Origin: Pseudocercospora fijiensis CIRAD86
Taxonomy: Eukaryota > Ascomycota > Dothideomycetes > Mycosphaerellales > Mycosphaerellaceae
Direction of reading: 5' to 3'
Length of the DNA stretch: 64,000 bases
NCBI RefSeq assembly: GCF_000340215.1
Contig: NW_006921535.1
Span: 6,113,414 to 6,177,413 of the forward strand
Below are positions 10,365-23,550 of the stretch, piece by piece. Numbering within the stretch: position 1 is the stretch's first letter; each line of letters opens with the position of its first letter. The translations under genes were made by a program, and so were the position numbers. The notes under the pieces are model-generated. The model made no database searches. It had not been told where the DNA came from and saw only the letters and a program-made list of their open reading frames with translations.

Positions 10365-13300
10365 CGGTGATTGTACGAGAATTTAATGCGCTAATTTATC
10401 CTACTACGGGACCTGCCGGTGCGGCAAGCTCGTCCTTGGGGCTTTTCCAACGGTTGCTGTGAAGCTCCAAGTCAGGGTCCGGGAGAGAGTGGGAAGGACA
10501 TCCACACCTGCACTCAATCCATACTTCTGGCAGCACTGGCTCGACAATCTACATCTCTCGAGCTGCTCACTGAACTGAATGGACTGGTTAATAGGCCATT
10601 GGCCCACCTTCACCAGATTTGCAGAGCGTGTTTCGAATGAAGTGAGTGATAGAGGATCACCAATGCCGCTCTCCCTCACGTCTACCTTCCAGCCTTTCTT
10701 CATTATCACAATGGTCCACATTTCCTTGAACCAATTGTCTTCTTCTGCGCTTTTTGCCACCAGAACGCCCCTGCAACGGTGCAATGAATCTCTACTGACG
10801 ACTGCAAACAGCAGCCGTCCGACTCCGGATACGTGCATGAGACACAGGGAGAACGCCAAGTTTTGCATCTTTGGACGACACACGCCGCTCCTCTCGCTCT
10901 TCAGCCTGCAATCTATACAACATATCGCATCGGACTACCACCATGCAGACGTCTACGGAAAGCAGGAACGCTGCTGCGGAGGAGTCAAAGGGGGCACACG
11001 GAGCGTCTGGAAGGAGAAAGGCATCGAACTCGATCCAATTACCACCAAAACCACCGACCTCGACAATGGGTTCGGATTCATTCCGCAGATACCGAGCGTC
11101 ACACGAATATCACGATCAATGCCTACAACCTTGTTGTCTCTCTGGACAGACTCTCAAATACATTTTCGCAACCACGGCTCTTGAAGGAGACATTGACGGT
11201 CAAGGGGTCTGCAATCGGTACCCAGGGGATACCTATATTCAATCATAGACTCACAAAACTCAGCGACACCACCAAGAGGACAAGGCACAGCAGTAACGAC
11301 TGAATAGGTACGTATCACGAGCGAGCACCGTGCAGTTCACAAATGGCTGATGGAGGTTCTTTAAAAACTCAGGGGATCCTGCGCGACCGACAAGTACCTT
11401 GCGCAAATGGAAGACGCGAGCGAGTTTTGGAAGCATGATAAGATCAATGGAATCTCGATTCTCAAAGCTCCGGCAAACGGCAATTACTTGGATGACAGGG
11501 AAGGCTATAGACCTGGTTGGTTGAGTGAGTAGGACATGGAGTGCAAGGAGGCTGCGCTAGAGGCTCTATTTGGTGAGCTTTGAGAGGATAGCAAGGAGAG
11601 CTGCAGATCCATCATGAGGAGGATGGGCGTTCATAAGGAGGATGCGCGTGATTTGGCACGAGAACGATGTCCAAGGCGTCGCGTTCGTCTATTACATCGG
11701 CCGATAGAGAGCTGAAAACGAAGAGAGATGAGATATCGAGGCGCTGAAAAGGCCCCCTTCGCCTCATACATAGCTGTTGATCGGTGTGGAGCACCCTGCG
11801 TTCACTCACCCCGATCATATTGTTTTTTACGCTGCGAAGACAGGCGACTATGTAGGCCTATCTCGGCCAGTTCGATCAGATAGCTCATTATAGAATACAA
11901 GCGTGGCTCTGCCCATGGAGTACCCTCCAATCACGCAGACTGGTACTGTCGCAGGTCTCTAAGCATTTCCAGACAATTCAGTAGATCTCTTCTCCGATTT
12001 CAAGTCTCGAAAGGCTCAAAAGCGATGAAAAGAAATATGGCAGATCTCAGGGTTAGTTTCGGAGAAAGGTCGAAGAGGTCAGAGCAAGACTCAACGGCCT
12101 AGGGCCCTTCTGCATCAATCTTCGGCATCGTGCTCAAAGACGTCGGCATTGAACGGCCTGGTCTTAATGTCGATGCCGATGGTCAGACGAAGCAGCAAAA
12201 TCTGCAAACGTGCTATGGTCCCTTCTCCGTGCCACGAGAACGCAAACGAAGTACGATGAAAGAAGACGATGCATGGATGTGCCGCGATCACATTCATCTC
12301 AGACACCAACTGACACAATAGGATAAGGCGATGAAGCGCTACACCAGTCAGTGGCGTCGTCGACACTGGATTCCACGACTGTTGATCTGCGACACCTCTC
12401 GCGGGCATCGGCATGAAAGTAAGCCTTAGCCCCATCTGTGTCGGTGGTGTGAGTTTGATCTCCTTCTCCGCATCCCAAGCTCTTTTCATGTGCGAAGACA
12501 ACGATGAAAGAAAAGGGTTGTTTCGTGCGGACGCCCAGGCGCTTCAGACCCGGTCGAGGCAGTCAGCAGCGCCGCCGCCGGTGGACACCACACGTGCTTT
12601 AATCTTCGGCAATGTAATGGCAACGGCAGGAGTGCGGCACGTACTATCAAAGTCCGTCTCCTGGGCAGATGCCGGTGTGGTTGTGCTTTTCTACGGTGGA
12701 TGTCAGCCAAGAATTGAAATGAAAATGGGGGAAGTTGGAGGAGAAGTTATGTTGCGTGATATTGAAGGCTGTTGCGAGAGTTGCAGTCAAGCCAGTGTGA
12801 ATGCTGCGGCGATGGAGCAAAGCTGCCGGCCGCTGTACACAAATGTCGTGTGTTGACGCGTCATTCTGCCTGAAGGGGCAGTGGCCGCGAGGAGTGCTTT
12901 GGTGGCTTCCATGTGCCAGCCTATGACATTGTTAGCGTGAGTCTGATACTGGTGGGCGGACGGTGCATACCGACAGAGACTGCTCTGAAAGTGGTCAGGG
13001 GCGGCGTCGATGGACGCGCACGAGATACCTGCCCGACGGTAAGCTAGAGTTGCCATTAGAAGACGCGCCTCTCGACAGCATGTGTCTTCTCAGTCTCTGC
13101 AAGAGACGGGTGTGTGGATGAAGTGGTCTTGTGAAGGTGTTGTGGTTGGTGTGTTGCGAAGTTGATGGGAAGAAGAAGAAGGCGAAAGAATCAAAACAAA
13201 GCTCTAACTTGTGGGTCGATGCCAAGCACTTTCGCTGTGCTCAGGGCTACGCACTGTTGCCTCATCACGCTCTTGCCGTGAACGGAGATCATGCCAACGG

Positions 13301-15778
13301 TTGACCTCATGTTGGACATCTTTTCTCCCTCTGAACTCCTGGCTCAGGAGAAACATCCAAGATCCGCAGCACCTTCCTTCAAACTAGCTGAAGCAGCCCC
13401 TGAGTAGACGTACTGCTGACTCTGTTCGTTCTGATCCATTGGATACCCTCAAAGAGCTCTGCTGAAGATGCGTCAATGGACTGCTGCATCGCAATTATCG
13501 CCACTGTATGGTATCTGCCTGCATTCAAACGCACTGGAGAGGCCATGGAAAGCGGACAATTTTGTTTTCGTATGAAGCACGCTGGCCATCGACCTTCTCG
13601 GCCACTCCCGTGCCTGCTCCCTCAAGTATCGATGGAAAGACCGTAGAACATCGAACGTAGTAGGGAGTCTTTGTTGGCAGAACACTGGTCGTAATGCTTC
13701 ACATACATTACAGCACTCGTCCATAGCAGAAAAAAAGTCACTAGAAGTTCACGACGTGTTGAGAATACCTTATTTACTCCAAATGGAATTCATGAACTCC
13801 TGTACAAGTTGGACCGCGTGCAGTCACTACCTTGTCGACTTCCTCAGGTCAGTCTCGCATAGATTCACCTGTGCTCTGCCAAGACACTCGAAAGGATGAG
13901 AACAAGTGGATCAAGCTCGATAGAAATCTTTCAGGCACTGGTCATGCACACCAGAAGTGAACTCTGTGGAAAATGTTCCGCTTCCGATATTCCAGGGTTG
14001 AAACAAACACTGCTAAGTATTCCGTGCCAGTCATGACTTCACCAAAGCTTCTGGTAACGCTATGTTGCCTGCCGATCTTTCAAGCCCTTTACCTGCCCGT
14101 CTCTGGCCACTTTCAGAAAGTTCTTTGACATAATTGCATATTGGAAACAGCGCAAAATGCCTGCTTTTCGAAGTTTTAGGCACGTAATCGATGTCGTTTC
14201 GTTGCCCGCTCCTTTGGCTGTTGAACAATGTTTCTGCTATCTCGTCCGCCCCGCGCCAGTGCAGTCCACCAATGATGAGAGGGGCTTGGTACTCCTTGCC
14301 GTAAATCGAGAAGAATGACATCCAATTCTGTCCGTCCAGGTCACAGTAATTCCACTGACGAACTTCTGATGTTTGGGGCATATTTTGCCAAGCCGTGGCT
14401 TTTCTCCATCGACCTTCCGTTTTGGGAATCGCCAAGGCAGCATGGTCTCTTGCAACGCTGTGAGGCTGTCGGTCGAAACACTATGAGCTTAGATGTCTCA
14501 AACCTCGATCCAGTCTTCACACGAGTGCTTTGTTGGTCTCGATGCGGTATTCGAGTGCTGAAGACAGAAGTGGGTGCTGCCGAAAACCTTTGGTCGGCCA
14601 GGAAGGAAAGGGTCGTTGGCACATGAGCGGTAGAGAGATGCATCACAGCTCGCTCGTGTGCGAACCCCTGCTCGAGTGGGTGGACAGGTCGCGCTATCGG
14701 GAAGACTGTGATATGGTCTGGGGATGCTCGTGGCAAACAGGACGTCGTGAGATGGATGATGCCGATGGCAATGTGTCAGGCAGAAAGCAAGTGCAGGCAT
14801 CTTGGATGCCTCCTCTCCACGAAATGATCGAAGCCGGTTGAATCTGAGTGAGTCGTTCTGGTGCAGGTCCATCAAGACCATTCGGCAGCTGAGAGCAAAC
14901 GGTCAAGGCTCAAAGCCCTGGTGCACACCAGAGTGTTCGTGAAGATGACGAGGGTCGAATTGTGTGATAGTCCCAGTCTCGGGAAAGACCGCCACATCTT
15001 GCCCACTGTTCATTACGAATTGCTAGCTAGGAGCTCTGTACCAGTCGGTTATAGGCTAGTAGATCGATCTCGTAGTCCTAGAACCAGAGCGATCGCGGAG
15101 TGCTATACTTTCCCCACTCTTTCTCAAAGGGGAGGGCCAAAAGGATGGACTGGATTCGATGTAGGTGCCATGGCAGAGCGAGAAGCCAGGAGTTGTTTTC
15201 CGTAGTGATCGATTCCACAGCGGGCCGGTCTCTGTTGGCGGAAGGTCCTCGGAGGCTCGTACGGAGATCTGATTCCCTGCGAGGGCCATATACGGCGGAA
15301 GTGCGTCGAGTCGTCCAGTGAACACATGGCTCCTTTCGACGATGGTGATTTGAACTGGCAGAGCTGGAGTCTATCTGCAAAGTAGTGTATCTTTGCAGAC
15401 ATCGCCCAGGAATAACCACGTGGAGGTATAAAGTCCTGACTTCCCTACACATCTGCCGCCTTCGCAAAGGCCAGCAACAGATGTGCACTTGCTTATTAGC
15501 AAAACAGGACACTCCCCTTCCGAACTCACGGTGAAGAGGCACCGCCCATTTTCTGGCTTTTGGCATGCCCTCCTGCGCCAATCTCTCCACGACGCCAAAC
15601 AGAAGCGAGTCTCATGGTAAGAAGCCATGAACCGGAGCGATGTCCCCGGCGCAGGAAGTGATTGTGCGCGTCAAACCACTTCGAAGAACGACCAGCTGCT
15701 TCCAGATGTCCTGGAGGTCGCTTGACTGCCACGGATCTTCGTTCCAAAGCAGAGAGGCCCGGATCTGCTTGCGAAGCC
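10365..15778. other. Gene-poor stretch, possible decayed coding fragments
   Basis: No gene is supported. A plus-strand frame starting at 10944 (about 100 codons) and a fragment at 11400-11530 that reads protein-like (EFWKHDKINGISILKAPANG) before an early stop may be relics. A 147-codon plus frame at 12413-12856 has several cysteines but no domain and no splice support. I find no tandem repeats or transposon ends here. Confidence 0.4.
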
Positions 15779-16291
15779 TCACTCTCTCCGCCGCCAGGAA
15801 GTGAGGAAGCTTTCGTGCTCTGTAGCAGTAATCAGCACCACTGGATGGAAGTTGGGTAGCTTGGATACGCACTCCGCGAAGAGCGCACACACAGCAGCGG
15901 TGAACTCTGCTTGCTCACCGCTGCGAGTGTGGTCGGCCCAAAAGCCTCGCTGGGAGATCTCCCGGACGGTGCAGTCGCGACGAATGCTCCTCATCCAGTG
16001 AGGCTCGCCAGCTCGTCGTGATGGCCCACCTGAGCGACGAAAAAGCTTCTCCCAACGCATCGCCCTCCAGTTGCGCAACGCAGGCGAGAACTGGTATGCC
16101 TCGCCATCTATCTTTTTCATAGCATTGTTGACCGCCTTGATGGTGGTGGTGAGGGCTTCGCAGGTGTCATATATCCTCGCTTGTAACTCGTCTCGGCTTG
16201 TATCTGGCATTGACTCCAGCTCTGCGGATTTTGGGAGCAGGACGATCGGGAATGCCATTGCGCAGTTGTTCTTCTCGGCGGGAGGTTTCAA
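15779..16291 (-). CDS. Possible hypothetical protein, fragmentary
   Basis: A 170-codon minus-strand frame has protein-like composition, with a helical middle segment (RDELQARIYDTCEALTTTIK) and a basic region. I recognise no domain. Its 3' end runs into a different frame that is also protein-like (WNEDPWQSSDLQDIWKQLVV near 15750-15700), so an intron or frameshift may exist there. No matching start context, signal peptide or splice consensus confirms it. It could equally be a long chance frame. Confidence 0.25.
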   Translation of the reverse strand: MKPPAEKNNCAMAFPIVLLPKSAELESMPDTSRDELQARIYDTCEALTTTIKAVNNAMKKIDGEAYQFSPALRNWRAMRWEKLFRRSGGPSRRAGEPHWMRSIRRDCTVREISQRGFWADHTRSGEQAEFTAAVCALFAECVSKLPNFHPVVLITATEHESFLTSWRRRE

Positions 16292-16872
16292 TGTCTCGTC
16301 CTTGTTCGTGTGGCAGAAAGGGCTGCTATAACCGCAAATCTATCACCTTGACGAATCGAGCTTCCAGCAGCAGCCCAACGGTCGGACAGGGATCTTCGCG
16401 CATAGAGCCTCAAACCACGAGTGCAGGACATACAGCAATCGAGTGTAGCTACCTGCGCGAAGAGACTCATATTTCATCCGACGGAGCACAGGAAGGATCA
16501 CCACGGTCATCGCACGAGACTGTCAAGGAGCGCTGCTCCATGCATCGAGCCCCTGACGGACGACAAGAAGCTATATAAGCAAGCAGCTCTGCGGACGACC
16601 CTATTCCAAGGTTTGCAATTTCGCAGACCAACGCTGTGGAGTGCTAGATCTGCATGGAACGCTTAAGACGACGAAGCGAGGATTCCAACTCTACTGCCAT
16701 GACCTCCGCCCGAACGACTGCCACTCGAGACTTAAAATACCACATGTATGTCTGCTGCACAGTCTTCCGATTGCTTCCAACACTCCCTGGCACGACCTTT
16801 CCCAGCAGAAATCTGAGCCTCATCTGAAAAGACATCTTCGTCTGCTAGCACTTTGCACCTCGATCGGCCCAT
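16292..16872. other. Intergenic stretch
   Basis: Nothing is supported here: short overlapping frames on both strands and no repeats. Confidence 0.5.
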
Positions 16873-17526
16873 TCACATGATCTCGCCATCACTCATAAGC
16901 TGCTCCTCCTCTCCACCCGCCGAAGGACTCTGATTCTCCTCAACCGCTACCGCCTCCTCGGTGGCGACTGACTTCGTAGCAGACACAACAATCGGTGTCC
17001 CCACCTCATTCGGCTCCGGCGCCAACTCATCAAGTTCATCAATCGCCTGAAACAATGTGGAAATCGGTTTGTCCAAAACATCGAGCCGTTCCAAACGTAA
17101 AAGATCCCTGTTGGCTTCCACCAGCCGCTTGACTCGTAGAAGTCGAAGATATTGCTCGTCTGAAACGAGATGGGATCTTCGTGCTCGAGGTCCTGTTGGT
17201 TTTTGGATTTTTTGGGGTTTCTTCTTTGCTTGGGACTTGACTTTTACGTTCTGTGTCGGAGGGGGTTGGGTGGATGGCTCGTCTTATGGCGCGTCACGAC
17301 TTTGCATTGCCGCCGCACGCCTAGGTCTTAGAGATCGAGTCGGCGCTGGACCAGCAGCGGCTACTGCATTAGTAGAGCCTTCGGAGGACTTGGGACCATC
17401 GCCAATAGTACGGCGGATCTTGATGGTTATCGGTTTTCTCGCGGGCTTTGCTTCAGCTGCCGGCTTGGCTTGAGCTGCCGGCTTTGCGCTGGTACTCTTC
17501 TTTCCTTTGCCCTTCTTTGGAGGCAT
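16873..17526 (-). pseudogene. Basic, probably nuclear protein split by one in-frame TAA
   Basis: From the minus-strand ATG at 17526 a frame runs 80 codons to TAA at 17286-17284 and then, in exactly the same frame, stays open for another 136 codons to a stop at 16873. The first part is lysine/alanine/proline-rich (MPPKKGKGKK start, PAAQAKPAAEAKPA repeats). The second starts with a lysine- and proline-rich stretch, then a leucine-rich helix (QYLRLLRVKRLVEANRDLL) and an acidic tail (GGEEEQLMSDGEIM). Composition suggests a chromatin or nucleolar protein, but I recognise no domain. The stop could be a nonsense mutation, a sequencing error, or lie inside an intron (a phase-1 GTGCGG donor with an AAAAG acceptor would keep frame, but both sites are weak). 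The TAA-GAC context is not a known readthrough context. Confidence 0.55.
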
Positions 17527-20500
17527 TGTACCCAATTTCTGCTTGCTCGATGGTGTATTTGCACAGCTTTCTTCTTCGTGAGACTCTGTAGGAGAGCTTC
17601 GTGGCACAAGAATTGCACGTCTCGCTCAAACTGCTCAGAGGACAAAGAAATACCCGTCACTTTTTCTTTCCGACCGCATGCGGTCGAATACAACAAAGGA
17701 CAAAGTACAATAATCATATCGAACAACAAGTCATGGAAGAGAGAATTTGAACTTTTTTAGGTGACAATCGTGAGTTCTCTTCGGTATCGAGATCTAGTCA
17801 CTCTCTAGCCTCCAGGTCTCGAGATACCTCAGGACTTAGTCTTGGCTGAGCCACGTTGTAGGGCAAACGCATCGAGCTAAGGTTGGATCATTCATGACGA
17901 GTGGTGGTCATCGTCCGCACAGTGTCGTCGTGAGATGCTTCTTGTGAATATTAAACGGAACGATTGGCGGATATTGCTAGTATCAATGGCCGTAGAACAG
18001 AAGTCTTCTTGGTCCTCGAATACTGCTTGCAGTGTGCAATGTTCTTGGCCTCCAAGATCCAGCGTCGAAAAGCAGTCGGGATGACTTATACCGAAGTCTG
18101 GTCCACGACAGTCGTGCGTAGAGTTGCAGACTGTAGCGAATCTCTTGTGCAGGAGCCAATCCCCCATGAAGATGGGATGTTCAGTGTGTACGTGGGTGGG
18201 CGACTCTGATGGGATAAAACAGGGCATAAGTTGCCTTTCCACTGCAATGAGCTACCCGGGGAACCTTGAGCGACTGTGTAACGGACTGCATCTGGCACAT
18301 CTGATGCTCGTCCTGCAGATGCCTTCCAAATGTCCATCATCTTACCTGTCCTGATGTATGCTCTAGATCGACCCCATAGCTCTTGCGCAGACCTTGTGAA
18401 CTCCATGCCGTCCAGTTCCGTGCTTCGGTCGCCGACTATGGATGGCTGTGGTTCCGCGTAGCCAAGCAGACTATTCCCGTCCAAAGCTCATGTGTCATAT
18501 AGAAGGCTAGCCCTATGGTATTCTTCATCTCGACCAGCATCGCAGCAGCGCCGTGCATGTGTAAGGAGTGCGAAACGGCATTCCTGGCTTCGTTCTTCTT
18601 GCCCCAAGAGGACTCCTTCCGCCGACGGCGAATTGGTGGAAAGTATGGAATGGTCTTTGTCGCCTTGAAGCATATCGGAGGCTTCGTTTCCATCGATGGA
18701 AAGGGAAGTGGCGAGATTCGGGTGGTGGGTTCGTTCACGGCGGATCGTCTGGGGCGCATGAGGTGCGATGCCAGTGACGCTTCATTGGAATGCTTGAAGG
18801 CACTGCTCAGGTTGATTTCTGTCTTAAGCGCTACTCTGTCCGTCAGTGCGATCGAGAACGCAATATCTCTGGCGGGCCTGTTTCACGGGAATGGTGCTGC
18901 TGCTGTCTCTTCGAGCGTGCCGTCACCCGCAGGTTCTGGCAGATACAGCCGCCATCGCTGCTCTACATCGCGTTGGTAGGCATCTGTGGTCGTGCAGAAA
19001 AGGTGGTGGCGTCTGGAGCAAAGCAGAACTGTGGCAGGATTGCTGTATCGCAGACAAAATCGCGTCTGTGGACGAGGTGGCTGACGGTGGAAGACGTGAG
19101 GCCAGATATGTACTCTTCTCCAAGTGTCCGCAATCGCGAGCGCGTGATGAAAAGATATGAAAGGTTCCAAAAAGTGTGCCTTTTGCGGTGTGTTTGTCCG
19201 AAGACGGTACCCAGCCGCAGGCTCATCCTCAGTGCCTCTGTCACAGAGAACCACGCTCCAGCGAGCCGAACAGCGAGGTTGTGCTGTCTCTGTCTGCACC
19301 GTGGGCAACCATCTCGGAAGAGTCCTCATCGATGGGCGCTGGCCGGCTACCCCTGCCGTCAACTTCTCGCCGTTGACCAAGCAGGAGCCCCGGGTGCCTG
19401 ACTATGTTAGCAGTATCGCAGAAGAGGTAATGGGGCCAGCTCGCGAATAACGCATCCTCCTTATAGGGTAGCCTCACATGGCAGTCCGGCGACATTCGCA
19501 TTGGCCGAGGCCAAACTACATAACTACTGTGATGATTGTCAGCCATGTCCAGACATGAAGATCGTGATGGATGGTGATGGGTGATGGGTGATGGGTGATG
19601 GAAGTGGGTGGTGGATGGTGGACGTACCGCGAATGCTTAAGAAGAAAAGTTGAAGTTGAGCGAAGAGACGGCCAGAAGATATACTTGAGACCGACGGGAG
19701 GGTCCGGCACTAACAGGTCCTTGCGGTGAGCTTCACTAGGCAGCGAAGTGCAGTTCAACCGTTGGAAGACACGTCAGAGTGATGGTAACGCTCGTCAGTG
19801 AAGTCAGAGGCACGTAACAGAGTGCTGGGGGCAGCACCAGCAGCATTCTCATCTTGATGACTTTATGTGTGATAAACATTGGCATCGTTGCTGTCGTGGC
19901 TACAAAGACATCTCCCTGGAGTCACGAAACGTCACAGTCCTCAGCAGCGTTCTTGCGTGGACAAAGTTGGCACTCGCAGTGGACAGGTGCTCAAGCTATT
20001 CACTCAACGGACTTTGCTTGGCGATGAGCAAAGAGAGAGGCAAGTGCAGCATGAGTGAAACATGATTGAACGTAATGATTGCACCCGGCTCAAGCCTTTG
20101 CGAGACTGACTTGTGGCAGATTGGAAGACCTGGAGCAGCTTTCGTTGTCTTAGCTGCACCAACTAACGACATTGTGTTAGGCACAGTGCTTTGTTCCCTC
20201 CAGTTTTCGAGCGATTGAGTCGGGCATCTACCTTCAACTAGATGAATTGACCGTCCAGAGTCGTGGTCCAACTTTTCACTTCACACCCTCAATCCCCGCG
20301 ATCGAATGTGGCTCACACAAACGACCAAGAGCCTGGCACACCATACCGCGAAATGATCGACATTGAGGAACGGTAAATGACATACTGGGGACAATTATGC
20401 GAGATCGCTGTTAGGCATGGCGTTTCCATTACAGCTGTAGGGGACTCAGGGCCTGCACCGCTCAGCAATGTCGGCGACGGTTTCTTTATGTCTTTCGGGC

Positions 20501-21670
20501 CGACGGACATGGACTCGCCTTCAGGGAACTCCTGAAGGCCATCAATGATGAACCTGGGATGTTGGTAGGCCGGGAAAAGATCGGGAGTTGCGGTATGTTT
20601 CTGGTTCTTTCTCTTTAACATTTTGCCTAGGACGTCTGAGTCAGAGCTTCTTGATTGCCTGGATACCGCGGAAGATACTCAAGGAGAACCTTCGTGGCCT
20701 GCCATTCCGCAGCTCTGCACCAACATGCGCTCCATGCTGACCAGGACCAACCTCGGTTTGTTACGGAGTCAGCAGAGAAATAGCAAGTCTCAAGATGAGC
20801 TTCTCCTATTTCTCTAGGCCCTTTGGCAAGATTCCGCGGGTCAGACATGCCGCCGCTTTCATGATATTGCATTCTAGACCACCTTCGAGCGAAGCTTCTG
20901 CCTCAGTGCAACGCTGATGTCGTGGAATGTGCTGCGGCCCACTCTTGAGCTATTCACAAGTACAGCTCCACGTGTCTGAGCCCGAGGAGATAGTTGCTTG
21001 CACCGGCTGACCTGAGCACTCCAGTACGGTCCAGTGCCTCTTGCAAGGACACCAACTCATGATCCAATGCAAGGCTTGTTGAAGCTTCAGAATGGGCTGG
21101 TTCGTGGTTGCATTGCTTACATCGAAAATAGATTTGCGAAGTCTTGGCAACGACATCCATTGGACGTCTCGTTCATTCCCGGAGGATTTCAAAATAAGAC
21201 CGGTACCATATAGGCTGTCTTAAACGCCTTTAGCAGTTGATTCTCCGCATGGCCGTCTTGTCCCTAGCGGATGAGATCTACAGATCAACAAGCACTACGA
21301 TAGGCACCGTGTGGCGCCGTCTGGGGCAAGCTTTCGTCGAACTTCACCTGTTCCTGATCGGGCAAGTCATTCGGCATTTTCAACCACACCATATGAGATG
21401 AGGCTGAGGCTGCTTGAGAAAACTCAGGTCGTACTCGCACCGAGATCACTTCACGTGGTTCCATGCTTCTCTACTGCGACTTCGAAGTCCATGCCGAGGC
21501 AGCAGCAAGAAAATGGCAAAGAGGTCGCGAGGAGCACAGCACAAAAGACGGCAAGATTTCCTTCGTAAACATCGCCATCAGCAGCATCGCAGCAAGAACT
21601 TCCAACTCCAGCAGATCACTCAGACCAGACTCCTCTTCTCACCCCAAATCAAAAACATCCAGTCACCAAC
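17527..21670. other. Gene-poor stretch
   Basis: I cannot support a gene. Minus-strand frames between about 19400 and 18090 have some protein-like segments (for example QELWGRSRAYIRTGKMMDIWKA near 18380) that might belong to a decayed or multi-intron gene, and a minus frame at 20621-20313 reads partly like protein (DLFPAYQHPRFIIDGLQEF), but none has a recognised domain or consistent splicing. The last 200 bp (C/A-rich) are likely the 5' leader of the HsbA-like gene. Confidence 0.4.
19559..19622. repeat. Short GATGGGT/GATGG microsatellite
   Basis: The heptamer GATGGGT is repeated about three times and is surrounded by GATGGTGAT and GGTGGATGGTGG variants. It lies in non-coding sequence. Confidence 0.75.
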
Positions 21671-22204
21671 ATGCTCTCCATCAAGAACATCCTCCTCTTC
21701 ACCTCCACCGCCTCAGCCTTCGTCCTCCCAGAGCTAGTCGAGCGTGACGCCAAAGCAACCCAACAAAACCTTACCACCATCAACACCGACACCGAGACCT
21801 TCACCCAAAAGGTCAACAACTACGTCGGCGGCCCCACCATCCTCGACGTCAACCAAGCCCAGAACACTCTAAACGACGACATCAAGTCCTCCACCACCTA
21901 TGCCCAGAAAAGCGGCGCCAACTCCGCCTCCGAGGCCCAGTCCCTCATCGATTACATCGATAACACTCTCGAGCCGAATATCAAGAAGGCGATGAATGCT
22001 ATGAAGAGTAAGAAGGAACAGTTCCAGAAAGATGGGTATGGCCAGAATGCGCTCGATGGTCTTAAGAATACGAAGAATAATACTGATAGCCTTGGTGCTG
22101 CGCTGGCGAACAATACTCCCAGCAGCAAGACTTCGGCTGCGAATGCCGCCCAGGCGAAGATTGATGCGGATTTTGATGATGCGATTTCTTACTTCTCCTC
22201 GTAA
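21671..22204 (+). CDS. HsbA / cell-wall galactomannoprotein family secreted protein
   Basis: One intronless frame of 177 residues. An N-terminal signal peptide (MLSIKNILLFTSTASAFVLP) is followed by an all-helical, threonine-, asparagine- and alanine-rich domain with the family pattern DAKATQQNLTTINTDTETFT near residues 26-45, a GGPTILDVNQAQNTL segment and an NNTPSSKTSAANAAQAK segment close to the end. This matches the hydrophobic surface-binding protein A family (also called Mp1p-type cell wall mannoprotein), which in Aspergillus binds hydrophobic surfaces and recruits esterases or sits in the cell wall. Length is usual for the family. The protein has no cysteine and no GPI tail, so it is probably released or loosely wall-associated. 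The start is the ATG directly before the signal peptide. Confidence 0.9.
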   Translation: MLSIKNILLFTSTASAFVLPELVERDAKATQQNLTTINTDTETFTQKVNNYVGGPTILDVNQAQNTLNDDIKSSTTYAQKSGANSASEAQSLIDYIDNTLEPNIKKAMNAMKSKKEQFQKDGYGQNALDGLKNTKNNTDSLGAALANNTPSSKTSAANAAQAKIDADFDDAISYFSS

Positions 22205-23550
22205 ATGGGGTGGGTGGAAGGGTGAGTGGGGCTTGGAAAGTGGCGAAGGAAAAGTGATGGGGGGTTAGCAAGCGTGGTGTTTTGGCTCGCGGAAAAGACG
22301 ATGCATATACGAACGCTCGTTGTTTCATGCTTCCGTGTACACCCCAAATCTCAGCCTCCATCAATCCTCCTTCTTTTTCTGCACTGCCGTACTGACCGCT
22401 GGATGAGGATCAACGGATTTGTTCCGGAAATACATGCCGTCAAAGGCTTGATGTCGTTCTTGATATCCACGAAGTACATTTGACGTCTGGCGATCTTATA
22501 CCGTTGCTTCGAGACATACTTTGATGTTTTTTTCTTCATTTTTCGTTCCTGTAGGGATAAGCGTTAGCTTGAGTTGATTCGTGATCATACAGCCTGGGTT
22601 TCAACTCATCCGTCTGCAAATTTCTCAGTCTCGGGATCATCTCCCATCTATGCAGCAAGTCGAATAATGTCGTGCGTCGCCCGTCGAGCTTACGACAAGC
22701 GTATAAGGCTTGTAGTTGGCGGCGCTTGGTGCGCTAGGTACCGTCTTGAGAGTGCGTGCGGACAAAGACATTTCTTTCTCCTTTTCTGAACAAGCCGTTT
22801 TAAGAGTTCGTGGTCCAGAGTTGTACTATCGTCGTCCGAAACTGGGTGCCGGTCTGAGCAACGCAAATATCGAAACCTGTACACGCATATTGATACGAGA
22901 AATAGTGACTAAAAGCCACATTTGACCATGAGCGTTGCAAAACACCAGGCAGTTTTCTTGAGGCAGAGGCCGACCGCGAGTGTTTCGACTAGATACAGAC
23001 TTGCAAGCCGAGGTGGTTCTCGTTCGTGTGGGCTGGCAATGAGGCAGGTAGTGTTCAGTCGAAGGTGTGCGAGCTCAGTGTCCTGGGCATCAGCTGCCGA
23101 AGAATACTGCTGGTGGAAGAAAGACGCTGACCGTATACACTCCTTTGTCGCTTAATTTAGCAAGATGATGCTCTGACCAAGCACTTGCCGGAGCATTGTC
23201 GGTCATCGCAGCAGGTCCATGTAACTCGTTTTGCAATTCAGTCACCATCGCATCGCAACATTGGCATATCGACGAGTGACTTTATCGGTCTCTCATCAAG
23301 ACAAAGCCATTATCTGCACAAGTAATGCCTGGCCGTGCGTCATATTGGCCGTTCACAATGCTTTGTGTCCTCGGCAATGCCTTTGTTCAGCAGAAGTGCT
23401 CCATGTTCGACCTCGATCTTTAAAAGAATAGCATTCCTTACCAATCCCTCCACTGTTGCCATATTCATCTTGAAGCTCTTCTTCCAGGAACATCACGAAG
23501 TAACACCCTGAAGGTTGATCTTCCGCCCAACTTCTTAACCATCATCCACC
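22205..23550. other. Intergenic stretch
   Basis: I see no gene. The first 60 bp are G-rich 3' flank of the HsbA-like gene. The rest holds only short frames without splice support. The last 60 bp (CCATCATCCACC before the ATG at 23551) look like a 5' leader. Confidence 0.5.

Noticed and set aside
12413..12856. 147-codon plus-strand frame with several Cys
   Set aside because: No signal peptide, no conserved spacing of Cys, no splice evidence.
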